Virus record (IMG/VR): IMGVR_UViG_3300028287_000366
Span: 1-23,041 of that record
Length of the DNA stretch: 23,041 nt
Reading direction: 5' to 3' (one strand)
Source of the DNA: a virus
Shown: positions 1 to 7,412 of the stretch, in pieces
How the letters are laid out: every line of letters begins with the position of its first letter
Position numbering within the stretch: the first letter of the stretch is position 1
Made by a program: the position numbers and the translations under genes
Notes under the pieces: model-generated
The model's input: the letters and a program-made list of their open reading frames with translations, nothing else
Told to the model about the DNA's origin: nothing
Database searches by the model: none

Positions 1-73
1 GCTCGAAAGAAATCAGAACGTTCTGCGTTACAGAAAATAAAAACAAAAGCAAAATCTGCAGGTCGAGCAAAAG
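1..73 (+). repeat. 73-bp direct repeat, copy 1
   Basis: Bases 1-73 are identical to 421-493; the copies first differ at position 74 (a versus g) and remain similar to about base 84. The copies are 420 bp (140 codons) apart and in the same reading frame, so both encode the same basic segment. The repeat begins at the window edge, so its left limit may lie further upstream. Confidence 0.95.
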
Positions 74-2013
74 ACAAAGCAACTGCCGACGCCCAAAGTA
101 AGTCAGTCATTACCGGCCTATGGCGTAAGTTCGAAATGGATGCTCCTGATACTATTGCTGGTGGTGGTGATCCGTTCGACGCATTCATGGGCAAAGGTTA
201 TGCGCGAAAAGCAGGCATAAGTAACGACGACCTACATGATGTTCTTAACAAGGGTGCTAAATTAGCAGGATATAAGGGCGGGATTAATGGATTCTATAAA
301 GGTTTAGTTTCCGATGGTATCCCTAACGCCGACGCAATGGTAGAAGGAGTTTTAGAAATGAACAACTCAGATCATGAGAGATCCATACAAGAGATTAAAG
401 GTCGCTTTGTTAAGAGACCTGCTCGAAAGAAATCAGAACGTTCTGCGTTACAGAAAATAAAAACAAAAGCAAAATCTGCAGGTCGAGCAAAAGGCAAAAC
501 AACTAAACCAGTCGTTTACTACAAAGAAGTTGATCGTCCCGTTGGCCGAGATTTTTTTGTAATTGTTAAATCTGAGTCTCCTCATTTTGAGCCAGGGGAA
601 ACGTTCTCAGATGACGACATGTCGATGGCTAGCTCCCAGGTTACTTTTAAAGAGCTGGCGGCTGAAGGCAAAACAAATAAAGACTCCCCAAAATTTGAGA
701 GGACAGAAATGAACAATGACGATTTAAACGAATTGGTCGAAGACAACACAAACGACAAGTCTGACGACGGTGAAGGTATGGACAAAGTTCAACCTAAGGC
801 GTTGAATAAGAGTTTCAAGAAGAGAAAGGATAAGGACATCGATAATGATGGCGATACCGATTCGTCTGATGAGTATCTCCATAAGCGTCGAAAGGCAATC
901 AGTAAGAACGTAGACGAAGCTGCGTCGAAGTTCTCTGCCAAAGAAATCAAGATGGCCGTGGGAATACCCTTCGATAAGAGATATAAAGGCACTAATTATT
1001 CCGGTGCTGAAGCAGCAATCGAAAAGATTAAGACTGGTCTATCAGATCACCCTAAAGTTGCAGCTGCGCTTAAGCGCGCGAACGAAGCGGTTGTTCTTAC
1101 TGTCCAGCATCCTACATGGGGATACGGTGAGGTTCTAGAGAATCTCGAAGACGATATGTCCGAAGTATTATTCGAACACGGTGTTGAAAGTGTTGGTCTG
1201 GTTGATGTGGATATCCTAGCATATGATGATGGAGAAGACTTCACCGAAGAACTAGAAGCAGCGTTGGAAGAATCTCTGAAAAAAGACCTGATGAACAAGG
1301 GTTACAATGAAGAAGCAAGTCCAACCAAGGAAGGCGCGGATGTCGTGCGATTCACAAACGGTCATAAGATCGATAAGCAGTTCGTCTTTGTGATTATGAT
1401 CGATGGCGAAGAAGAAGGTGTTTATCACTCTATAGATCAAGCCAAGAATGTCGTTAAAGATCGAAAGAAAGGCGCGCCTCATCGGAAGTATAAGATTATT
1501 CGTAAGAAAAGAACAGGAACATATTCTTACAAAGAAGAAGCAAGTCCAACCAACACAGGCGATGAGGAGTCTGTTGACCTTGAAGAAGGTAAGATGAAAG
1601 AGTTTCATGCTATGGTAAAGCAAGGCATGACTGCCGCACAGATTGCTAAGAAGATTGGCATGAAAGAGAAAGATGTTGCGGAGTTTATGAAAAGTATGAA
1701 GGAAGAACGCGATCAGGTAATGCGTGAAGCGACTGAGATCGAAAAAGAGTTTAATGATGTTTACACTCTCCGCATGGATAGTTATGTCAATGCGATGAAG
1801 AGAATGTGGGAATCTAAAAATTCTCCTCAGACTAAGAACGCTGCTCCTGGTGAAGACAAAGATGTTGAACGTGAACTTGATGGTAAGAAGATCAAGAAAC
1901 TTCACCGCGATAATGTCAAAGACGATGACACTGAAGATAAGAGTTATGACAACGCATTGAAAGCAGCGAGTGCAACTAAGCAGGCACCTACGCGCAGGGG
2001 TGATAACAGGTAA
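1..2013 (+). CDS. Large modular phage protein, 5' end outside window
   Basis: The frame is open from base 1, so the ATG at 136 is internal and the true start lies upstream; 670 residues are visible. Composition is rich in Lys, Glu and Asp. Parts seen, numbered from base 1: a basic repeat at residues 1-24 and again at 141-164; an EF-hand/dockerin-like loop at 279-290 (DIDNDGDTDSSD); an SH3-like stretch near 364-404 (HPTWGYGEV...VLFEHGVESVGL); a roughly 65-residue domain at about 443-510 between two EEASPT linkers; and an HTH-like segment near 543-565 (MTAAQIAKKIGMKEKDV). Related EF-hand-bearing basic proteins occur in marine T4-like phages, usually unnamed. It overlaps the next gene by TAATG. 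A virion or head-associated role is inferred from the neighbours; the function is unknown. Confidence 0.85.
   Translation, partial: ARKKSERSALQKIKTKAKSAGRAKDKATADAQSKSVITGLWRKFEMDAPDTIAGGGDPFDAFMGKGYARKAGISNDDLHDVLNKGAKLAGYKGGINGFYKGLVSDGIPNADAMVEGVLEMNNSDHERSIQEIKGRFVKRPARKKSERSALQKIKTKAKSAGRAKGKTTKPVVYYKEVDRPVGRDFFVIVKSESPHFEPGETFSDDDMSMASSQVTFKELAAEGKTNKDSPKFERTEMNNDDLNELVEDNTNDKSDDGEGMDKVQPKALNKSFKKRKDKDIDNDGDTDSSDEYLHKRRKAISKNVDEAASKFSAKEIKMAVGIPFDKRYKGTNYSGAEAAIEKIKTGLSDHPKVAAALKRANEAVVLTVQHPTWGYGEVLENLEDDMSEVLFEHGVESVGLVDVDILAYDDGEDFTEELEAALEESLKKDLMNKGYNEEASPTKEGADVVRFTNGHKIDKQFVFVIMIDGEEEGVYHSIDQAKNVVKDRKKGAPHRKYKIIRKKRTGTYSYKEEASPTNTGDEESVDLEEGKMKEFHAMVKQGMTAAQIAKKIGMKEKDVAEFMKSMKEERDQVMREATEIEKEFNDVYTLRMDSYVNAMKRMWESKNSPQTKNAAPGEDKDVERELDGKKIKKLHRDNVKDDDTEDKSYDNALKAASATKQAPTRRGDNR
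421..493 (+). repeat. 73-bp direct repeat, copy 2
   Basis: Second in-frame copy of the repeat at 1-73, with no mismatch over 73 bases. Identity at the silent positions too points to recent duplication or gene conversion rather than selection on the protein alone. The residues after the repeat differ completely between copies. Confidence 0.95.
1309..1553 (+). repeat. Pair of 20-bp direct repeats flanking a domain
   Basis: A 20-base sequence at 1309-1328 recurs exactly at 1534-1553, 225 bp (75 codons) apart and in frame. Both copies encode an EEASPT linker. Between them lies a compact domain (core FVFVIMIDGEEEGVY, residues about 460-475) ending in a basic KYKIIRKKR strand. The arrangement looks like a domain cassette between recombinogenic linkers. 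Confidence 0.8.
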
Positions 2014-2258
2014 TGAAGTCCTTTATGGCATATATCACCGAATCCTCAGTCGAAATTGCCGTTCGGCACTCGGACACTGAACGGGTTGGTGAGAAGAAAA
2101 TCTCGGCCGTTATCAAGAAGTATAAACTTGGTCAACCAGACGCTAGTGACAAAGACGTTGCTTGGACGGTGAAAGATCGATCAACTGCCGAGAGGATCAA
2201 AAAAGACCTTAAGAAGATAGGCGTTAATGCCGATGTCTTCATAGATGGAGAAACATAA
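2013..2258 (+). CDS. Small protein with capsid-targeting-like N-terminus
   Basis: 81 aa, starting in a TAATG overlap with the large gene upstream and ending in another TAATG overlap with the next, so translation is probably coupled. The N-terminus MKSFMAYITE resembles the T4 internal-head-protein targeting sequence MKTYQEFIAE, which the prohead protease gp21 cuts after an I/L-x-E motif; here that would be I-T-E at residues 8-10. The rest is a small, charged alpha/beta-like domain (VAWTVKDRSTAERIKKDL, then a VNADVFIDGE strand). No enzyme motif is seen. By inference it may be a packaged or prohead protein; the motif is short, so this is tentative. Confidence 0.8.
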   Translation: MKSFMAYITESSVEIAVRHSDTERVGEKKISAVIKKYKLGQPDASDKDVAWTVKDRSTAERIKKDLKKIGVNADVFIDGET

Positions 2259-2476
2259 TGATTAGACAACCAAGTTTCGCACCCGAATCAATACCCACTC
2301 CCATGGGTTGGGTTGATCCACAGGGTGGCATGGTGTCAGCAATGCAACTATCGCCAGGCGATATTCGCGAATGGTACAGCGCGCAAAGCGGACCACAGAT
2401 GCTGACCGAAGCACCGACTGATGGATCATTTCATATCGATGGTGACATGAAAAGACATTTCTGGGGCGAGTCGTGA
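2258..2476 (+). CDS. Conserved small phage protein, function unknown
   Basis: 72 aa, coupled to the upstream gene through TAATG. It is Pro-, Gly- and Met-rich, with the core GWVDPQGGMVSAMQLSPGDI followed by a Trp-Tyr pair and an acidic/aromatic C-terminus (MKRHFWGES). I recognise the WVDPQGGMVSA-type core from conserved hypothetical proteins of marine T4-like phages but know no function. It has no signal peptide or membrane segment. Its place in the head/structural block is the only functional hint. Confidence 0.8.
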   Translation: MIRQPSFAPESIPTPMGWVDPQGGMVSAMQLSPGDIREWYSAQSGPQMLTEAPTDGSFHIDGDMKRHFWGES

Positions 2477-2489
2477 AATCGTTTAGACG

Positions 2490-2567
2490 ATGAAAAGTTT
2501 TTGTGCTCGATCAAAAGGTTGGACGGGAGAACGCGGTAAAGCGGCCCGACGTAGATGGAACTGTTAA
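2490..2567 (+). CDS. Possible 25-aa basic micro-ORF
   Basis: ATG at 2490 opens 25 codons (MKSFCARSKGWTGERG...) ending at TAA 2565-2567, with a strongly basic Arg/Lys C-terminal half. It starts with the MKSF motif shared by two neighbours and fills the otherwise empty 100 bp between 2476 and 2577. There is no clear Shine-Dalgarno sequence, and its length is within what chance allows. It could equally be a decayed fragment of an MKSF-type gene. Confidence 0.3.
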   Translation: MKSFCARSKGWTGERGKAARRRWNC

Positions 2568-2576
2568 CTGTTAACT

Positions 2577-2858
2577 ATGAGCGACGATCCCATTGAGTTC
2601 ACTCCTGCTACGCCTGACCTCGATAAAGAGGAGAGACGGTTAGAACTGGAACTCAGAGAAGAGAAAGCAGAATCACAGAAGCGAATGGCATGGGTTGCAA
2701 TGATCTCTATGATCGTCTTCACCGTTTTCTTATTTCTTCCTTTCTTCAGTGATGAAAGGATTAACGCGATCGGAGATGTGCTCGGATTGTTCTTTGTCGC
2801 CCAAGCAGGTATTGTGGGAGCGTATTTTGGTTTCACCAGTTGGATGAGTAGAAAGTAA
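2577..2858 (+). CDS. Two-TM membrane protein of marine T4-like phages
   Basis: 93 aa. Residues 16-36 are highly charged and probably form a coiled coil (KEERRLELELREEKAESQKR). Two hydrophobic helices follow at about 38-57 and 64-87, and it ends in GAYFGFTSWMSRK, a C-terminus I recognise from conserved phage membrane proteins. The N-terminus is therefore probably cytoplasmic and the helices form a hairpin in the inner membrane. Nearness to the 3-TM holin at 4343 suggests a role in lysis or in membrane association of head assembly; neither is shown. No good Shine-Dalgarno precedes the ATG, only a repeated ctgttaact. Confidence 0.85.
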   Translation: MSDDPIEFTPATPDLDKEERRLELELREEKAESQKRMAWVAMISMIVFTVFLFLPFFSDERINAIGDVLGLFFVAQAGIVGAYFGFTSWMSRK

Positions 2859-2901
2859 CTAGATAGATATACACTTAGTGCTTTCCCTTTGGAATTAATA
2901 T

Positions 2902-3270
2902 ATGAAGTTGTTTGAAGAACTGAACGAAGATGTCTTCCTGTTATTCGCTGCGCGTCATTACTATAACCCTATATGTATCGACGCAGAAGAATTTCATGAA
3001 GATCTCAAGAGATTTAAATATGTGAAGCGTTTGATCAGTAGATTTACTGCTGGTGGATCGTTAAACGAGACGTTGATACTGAACCACTTGATTGTTATTT
3101 TCAATGTGTTCGGGACAGATGCTGGGTTAAAGATGTTGGAATTTAGATTAGAGGATAGATACTGGTCGACACTAAAACCATTCTTAATCTTCCTGAAGAT
3201 TATTCCAAACGATATTTACACTGAAATACCAATGAACAAGGAAGTAATAGAGAGGTTGAGAAAAATATAA
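2902..3270 (+). CDS. Conserved T4-like phage protein, function unknown
   Basis: 122 aa, mostly helical by composition, with the conserved run FAARHYYNPICIDAEEF near residues 15-31 and LNHLIVIFNVFGTDAG in the middle. This family is common in marine T4-like phages and, as far as I know, has no assigned function. The N-terminus MKLFEELNED is only loosely like the head-targeting motif seen elsewhere here. It shares a TAATG overlap with the next gene, and the two are probably made together. The start is preceded by ttggaatt, a poor ribosome binding site. Confidence 0.85.
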   Translation: MKLFEELNEDVFLLFAARHYYNPICIDAEEFHEDLKRFKYVKRLISRFTAGGSLNETLILNHLIVIFNVFGTDAGLKMLEFRLEDRYWSTLKPFLIFLKIIPNDIYTEIPMNKEVIERLRKI

Positions 3271-3857
3271 TGTCATTAGCATCTAGAGCAGGCGATCTAT
3301 ACTACACGTTTCGTTTTATCAAAATGTTGACGACCCCGTTTGAAGATACAGACGCATTTAAACTTGGTCTCATTGACGCGAAAGGTAAGAGGATCAAGTC
3401 TGAGAAGATTGTGGATGCAGAACAGAAATCAGCATTCACTACCTTCCATCGTTTGGTGTTTAATATTAAGAAACTGATGGCGAAGATTCCGTTCGGTAGT
3501 TCCAAACTCGCGTCATATGCCGCAGCGTTGTTTCTAGTCAAAGAACATTTCGGTGTATCGGACAAGAACCTAGAACGCATTGTTGAAAAGACCGAGATCG
3601 ATTCTCTCGACTTCATGACAGAAGAATCGAAATGGTATCTCCTTGATGACCGTAGACTCTCGCCAGGCGTTTACAAACTACATAACGAGAAGTTACTATC
3701 AGACACGCTAGAAGAAGCAGTCTTAGCTAAAGACAGCATCCGCGTAGGAAGTGAATCATATCCTGTAGGAATAGTATTTGGCCTTGACATATATGAAGCG
3801 CAACATGTAAAGACTGGCAAAAAGGTACACTTCACTATAGGCGAAATCTATAGATGA
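3270..3857 (+). CDS. Conserved phage structural-block protein
   Basis: 195 aa beginning MSLASRAGDLYYTFRF, with a central SKLASYAAALFLVKEHFG helix and a C-terminal beta-rich part (GVYKLHNEKLL, VGIVFGLDIYEAQHV) that reads like a small barrel. Families with this N-terminus and SKLASYAAALFL core are widespread in marine T4-like phages and are annotated only as hypothetical or structural. It is translationally coupled (TAATG) to the gene before it. There is no catalytic motif, signal peptide or TM segment. A virion role is inferred from position only. Confidence 0.85.
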   Translation: MSLASRAGDLYYTFRFIKMLTTPFEDTDAFKLGLIDAKGKRIKSEKIVDAEQKSAFTTFHRLVFNIKKLMAKIPFGSSKLASYAAALFLVKEHFGVSDKNLERIVEKTEIDSLDFMTEESKWYLLDDRRLSPGVYKLHNEKLLSDTLEEAVLAKDSIRVGSESYPVGIVFGLDIYEAQHVKTGKKVHFTIGEIYR

Positions 3858-3894
3858 AAGGTTTTAAGCAACATCACATAGAGAGAATAATAAC

Positions 3895-4329
3895 ATGAAA
3901 TCGTTTAAATCATTTACTGAAGAAGGAGATCCAACCAGTACAGCTGATGTTGTAGGCACTGGTGATGACGTTGCTGATTGGAAGACAAAGAAGAAGAAGA
4001 AATCATCGGTCGTAACGCGGCACTATATAGAAGTCAACGGTAAAAGAAAGAAGCAAATGAAAGAAAGTTTGCAAGAAGCATATCCTCGCGCACAACTGCT
4101 CGATAATATCAAAGACGACATCTTGTCGGTTCTCGATGACATTGACCCTTCTTACCTGAAACCTGAAATGTTGAAAGACCCAAAGGAGATCAATAAAGAA
4201 ATTGAGGGGTATTACGAGTATAACATGGGATCCGGTCCTGGTTATAAAGTGAAAGATGTTGCTGGTGTCCTAAAGAAACACCACAAAGAATTTTTAAAAT
4301 TTATTAAGAATAAGAAACAGTCCAAATAA
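3895..4329 (+). CDS. MKSF-type protein with basic linker
   Basis: 144 aa. N-terminus MKSFKSFTEEGDP, then a low-complexity acidic/polar stretch (TSTADVVGTGDDVADW), a Lys run (residues 31-36) and a VVTRHYIEVNGKRKKQ strand pair. The C-terminal half is helical and charged. The order MKSF / TGDD / TR-YIEVNGKRK is familiar from conserved proteins of marine T4-like phages. The N-terminus could be a prohead-targeting peptide, but an exact I/L-x-E cut site is absent, so this case is weaker than the gene at 2013. A modest Shine-Dalgarno (gagaga) lies 11 bases upstream. Confidence 0.85.
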   Translation: MKSFKSFTEEGDPTSTADVVGTGDDVADWKTKKKKKSSVVTRHYIEVNGKRKKQMKESLQEAYPRAQLLDNIKDDILSVLDDIDPSYLKPEMLKDPKEINKEIEGYYEYNMGSGPGYKVKDVAGVLKKHHKEFLKFIKNKKQSK

Positions 4330-4342
4330 GGTGAATTAAATT

Positions 4343-4819
4343 ATGTTAGCAGGAATATTAGGATCATTACTTGGATTTGGTTCATCAGTCGTACCCGCAA
4401 TTATGGATGGATTTAAGTCAAAGCAGGATCAGAAGTTTGAACTCGCTAAGATGGAGAAAGTGGCAGAACTGCGCAAGGCAGGATACACCCACGAACTAGA
4501 CATGTACAATGAGATGGGTGCCGACACGGAGCACCAAAGACTCATTGACCATGACATAGCAATCAGTCAGCACGATGGAGTCATTGGCGCATTACAGCGA
4601 TCGGTTAGACCTGTAATCACATATGCATTCTTCATACTGTTTACCGCAATAGAGATAAGTCTGCTTATGGAAGCACTAGACTCTGGAATGACTGTGACTG
4701 ACTCACTAGGCATTCTATGGGATGATGATACAAAGGCAATCTTTGCTTCTGTAGTGTCATTTTGGTTTGGATCTAGAGCAATTGATAAAAACAGAGAAAT
4801 GAGAAATAAAAGAACTTAA
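4343..4819 (+). CDS. Holin, 3-TM GTA/phage type
   Basis: 158 aa. A Gly-rich hydrophobic N-terminus (residues 1-20) is followed by a charged helix (25-60), then TM segments at about 90-110 (SVRPVITYAFFILFTAIE) and 132-147 (IFASVVSFWFGSRAI). The SVRPVITY and SFWFGSRAI motifs fit the family called holin of 3 TMs for gene-transfer release. Such proteins form holes in the inner membrane so that a peptidoglycan hydrolase can reach the wall; here the M15 peptidase at 9130 is a candidate partner. It is the last gene before the promoter of the reductase operon. An aaggtgaatt Shine-Dalgarno lies just upstream. Confidence 0.85.
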   Translation: MLAGILGSLLGFGSSVVPAIMDGFKSKQDQKFELAKMEKVAELRKAGYTHELDMYNEMGADTEHQRLIDHDIAISQHDGVIGALQRSVRPVITYAFFILFTAIEISLLMEALDSGMTVTDSLGILWDDDTKAIFASVVSFWFGSRAIDKNREMRNKRT

Positions 4820-4831
4820 GCACAACTCTGC

Positions 4832-4860
4832 TTGAAATACAACACAAAAAGGTTTATACT
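4832..4860 (+). promoter_or_regulatory. Sigma70-like promoter before the reductase gene
   Basis: TTGAAA at 4832-4837 and TATACT at 4855-4860 with exactly 17 bases between. It lies in the 78-bp gap before the ribonucleotide reductase start at 4898, which has the Shine-Dalgarno aggag. The spacing and both boxes match the host-polymerase consensus well, so early or middle transcription from here is likely. Confidence 0.75.
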
Positions 4861-4897
4861 TAATCTTTTCTATAGAATTTAGGAGTACATCATTATA

Positions 4898-6829
4898 ATG
4901 CCCAGCAATTACCTTCCATCACTTTATCAGGAATTTATACATTTGTCGCGTTACTCTAGGTGGTTACCTGAAGAAGAACGGCGCGAAACGTGGGAAGAAA
5001 CGATTGATCGATATTTCAATTTCTTTGAAGAGCACCTCCAAGAGTCATGTGATTATAAGATGCCTAAGAGTCTCCGAAAGGAACTCGAAGAGGCAGTCCT
5101 AGTACAAAAAGTTATGCCTTCGATGCGATGTCTAATGACCGCAGGCGAAGCACTCAAACGTGAAAACGTTGCAGGATATAACTGCGCGTATATTGCTGTG
5201 GACAAACCCCAGAGTTTTGACGAGATCCTTTATGTACTAATGAATGGTACAGGTGTAGGATTCAGCGTAGAACGTCAGAACCTTGCGAAGATGCCATCCG
5301 TTGCTGAAGAATTCCATGAGACAGACACAACGATTGTTGTTGCCGACAGCAAACTCGGTTGGGCAAAATCGTTGAAAGAACTTATCGGTCTTCTATATGC
5401 CGGACAGATTCCACAATGGGACATGAGTAAAGTTCGACCGGCCGGCGCACTCCTAAAAACATTCGGTGGTCGTGCGTCTGGTCCAGACCCTCTCGATGAA
5501 CTGTTCAGATTCTGCGTGGCCAAGTTCACCAGTGCTGCGGGACGACGATTAAACTCTACTGAGTGTCATGACATCGTTTGTAAGATTGCAGAGATTGTGG
5601 TCGTTGGTGGTGTGCGCCGCTCTGCGTTGATCTCACTGTCTAATCTATCAGACGATAGGATGCGTCACGCGAAGTCTGGTGAATGGTGGCATGCAGAAGG
5701 ACAACGACGCCTGGCAAATAACTCTGCGGTATATACTGGGAAACCTGATACTGGTATCTTCATGGACGAGTGGAAATCACTGTACGAGTCTAAGTCTGGT
5801 GAGCGCGGTATCTTCAATCGAGAAGCGGCCAATATGGTGTCTGCTAGAAGTGGTCGTCGCATCATAGACGGTTGGGAGTTTGGTACGAATCCATGTTCCG
5901 AGATCATCCTTCGCTCCAGGCAGTTTTGTAATCTATCAGAGGTCGTTGTACGCGCGAGTGATACGGTTGAGTCTCTGAAAGAAAAGGTCAGACTAGCGAC
6001 AATTCTAGGAACGTTCCAGTCAACTCTAACCAACTTCAAATATCTTTCTAGTTCATGGAAAAACAACTGCGAAGAAGAACGATTACTTGGTGTGTCTATG
6101 ACAGGTATCATGGACAATGTCCTAACCACCGGAAAGAAAGGCGACCTAGGCGCACTGCTGGATGAACTTCAACTAGTTGCGATTGAAACTAATGCATGGT
6201 TGTCAAAGAAACTTGGTGTCAACCAGTCTGTGGCAATCACATGTGTGAAACCTTCAGGAACAGTTTCACAATTAGTAGATGCCGCGTCTGGTATTCATGC
6301 GAGACACAACCCTCACTATGTTCGTACAGTGCGCGCAGACAAGAATGATCCTTTAACTCAATTCATGGTTGACCAAGGTTTTCCTGTTGAGGACGATGTA
6401 GCGTCACCTGCGACAACAAGCGTGTTCTCTTTCCCTATGAAGTGCGATAAAAACGCAGTGTTCCGTACCGACATGTCTGCTATTGAACAACTAGAAATGT
6501 GGTTGGTCTATCAGAAGCATTGGTGCGAACATAAACCTTCTGTCACTATCTCTGTTAAGGAAGACGAGTGGATGGATGTGGGAGCATGGGTCTATAAGAA
6601 CTTTGATTGGATGTCGGGTGTTAGTTTTCTTCCGTTCGATGGAGGTACATATAGACAGGCGCCGTACCAAGACTGCACCGCGACCGACTATGATGGGTTG
6701 TTAAGTCGACTACCAAAGACAGTTGATTGGTCAGGTCTTTCTAAGTTCGAACTCGAAGACAGCACAGTCGGTGCTCAAACCTTAGCATGTGCCGGAGGAT
6801 TTTGTGAGGTAGTGGATCTGGTGAAATAG
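4898..6829 (+). CDS. nrdJ: Class II B12-dependent ribonucleotide reductase
   Basis: 643 aa. It reduces ribonucleotides to deoxyribonucleotides with adenosylcobalamin as radical source, supplying dNTPs for phage replication. Visible features: C96 in YNCAYIAV and C344 in RQFCNLSE (the active-site disulfide pair), the NPCSE motif with N331, radical-site C333 and E335, GVRRSALISLS at 238-248, and KPSGTVSQLVDAASGIHARH at 451-470. The C-terminal redox pair is C631/C636 (CAGGFC), with the CxxxxC spacing of the monomeric Lactobacillus-type triphosphate reductase. It is about 100 residues shorter than that enzyme. No NrdB-type radical subunit is needed or seen. A strong promoter precedes it; the stop overlaps a downstream GTG start. 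Confidence 0.95.
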   Translation: MPSNYLPSLYQEFIHLSRYSRWLPEEERRETWEETIDRYFNFFEEHLQESCDYKMPKSLRKELEEAVLVQKVMPSMRCLMTAGEALKRENVAGYNCAYIAVDKPQSFDEILYVLMNGTGVGFSVERQNLAKMPSVAEEFHETDTTIVVADSKLGWAKSLKELIGLLYAGQIPQWDMSKVRPAGALLKTFGGRASGPDPLDELFRFCVAKFTSAAGRRLNSTECHDIVCKIAEIVVVGGVRRSALISLSNLSDDRMRHAKSGEWWHAEGQRRLANNSAVYTGKPDTGIFMDEWKSLYESKSGERGIFNREAANMVSARSGRRIIDGWEFGTNPCSEIILRSRQFCNLSEVVVRASDTVESLKEKVRLATILGTFQSTLTNFKYLSSSWKNNCEEERLLGVSMTGIMDNVLTTGKKGDLGALLDELQLVAIETNAWLSKKLGVNQSVAITCVKPSGTVSQLVDAASGIHARHNPHYVRTVRADKNDPLTQFMVDQGFPVEDDVASPATTSVFSFPMKCDKNAVFRTDMSAIEQLEMWLVYQKHWCEHKPSVTISVKEDEWMDVGAWVYKNFDWMSGVSFLPFDGGTYRQAPYQDCTATDYDGLLSRLPKTVDWSGLSKFELEDSTVGAQTLACAGGFCEVVDLVK

Positions 6830-6984
6830 TGGAAGATTATTATCACCAAGTAAATTGTGCTGGTTGTGGAACAGAGACTAGAATTCGTGTCATTAATGAG
6901 GATGAGTTCCCTGTTTTCTGTGCCATGTGTGGCATGGAAAATGAGTCGAACCAGATTGAGGAAGACGACTATATAACTTCATGA
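6829..6984 (+). CDS. 51-aa zinc-ribbon protein
   Basis: GTG start at 6829 overlaps the reductase stop by one base, and the stop TGA at 6982-6984 overlaps the next ATG (ATGA). The protein has two CxxC knuckles, NCAGCG (Cys 10 and 13) and FCAMCG (Cys 31 and 34), about 17 residues apart, and an acidic tail (EEDDY). This is the layout of a minimal four-Cys zinc ribbon. Coupling on both sides places it firmly in the reductase operon. Possible roles are a redox/metal accessory to the reductase or a small transcription- or DNA-binding factor; the sequence does not decide. Confidence 0.85.
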   Translation: MEDYYHQVNCAGCGTETRIRVINEDEFPVFCAMCGMENESNQIEEDDYITS

Positions 6985-7409
6985 GCGAATGGTTATACAA
7001 CGGCAAGACATACGATCCCACTGAGGAAGAACTCAACGAATTGGTGGGATTCGTATACATCATCACTGAAGTCGAGAACGGCATGATGTACATAGGAAAA
7101 AAGTTGTTCTGGAAACCTAAGATTCTACCAATCACTAAGAAACGCAAGAGACGCCGCAGGACGGTCGTTCAATCTGATTGGCGTGATTACTTCAGTTCTA
7201 ACAAAACCATCATGGAAGAGGTCTCCACGAAGTCTGGAGACGCTTACAGACGAGAAATACTACATCTGTGCATGAGCAAAGGAGAGTGCTCTTACAAGGA
7301 AGCGCGTGAGCAGTTTGATCGTGAGGTACTACTTCGCGACGACTACAGAAACGGCATCATAAATTGCCGGATCAATGCGAAACATCTAGACAAAATGCGA
7401 GGCATCTGA
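6981..7409 (+). CDS. GIY-YIG-like nuclease family protein
   Basis: 142 aa. FVYIIT at residues 24-29 and MYIGK at 36-40 form the two strands that give the GIY-YIG fold its name, here in the variant VYI/YIG. A very basic stretch follows (KKRKRRRRT, 53-61), then SDWRDYFSSNKTI and LHLCMSKGECSYKEAREQF, a Cys/Glu-rich motif I recognise from a conserved T4-like phage family. E107 or E109 could be the catalytic glutamate. It is a stand-alone gene with no intron around it, so it is more likely a processing or host-DNA nuclease than a homing enzyme. It starts inside the preceding gene's stop (ATGA). Confidence 0.75.
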   Translation: MSEWLYNGKTYDPTEEELNELVGFVYIITEVENGMMYIGKKLFWKPKILPITKKRKRRRRTVVQSDWRDYFSSNKTIMEEVSTKSGDAYRREILHLCMSKGECSYKEAREQFDREVLLRDDYRNGIINCRINAKHLDKMRGI

Positions 7410-7412
7410 AGT

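Noticed and set aside
1252-1905. 217-aa open frame on the minus strand
   Set aside because: It lies wholly inside the large + strand gene, is rich in Phe, Leu and His as expected from antisense of a Lys/Glu-rich gene, and has no ribosome site or family pattern.
5665-6129. 154-aa open frame on the minus strand inside the reductase
   Set aside because: Shadow of a strongly conserved coding region; no motifs, and no other minus-strand gene is supported in the window.
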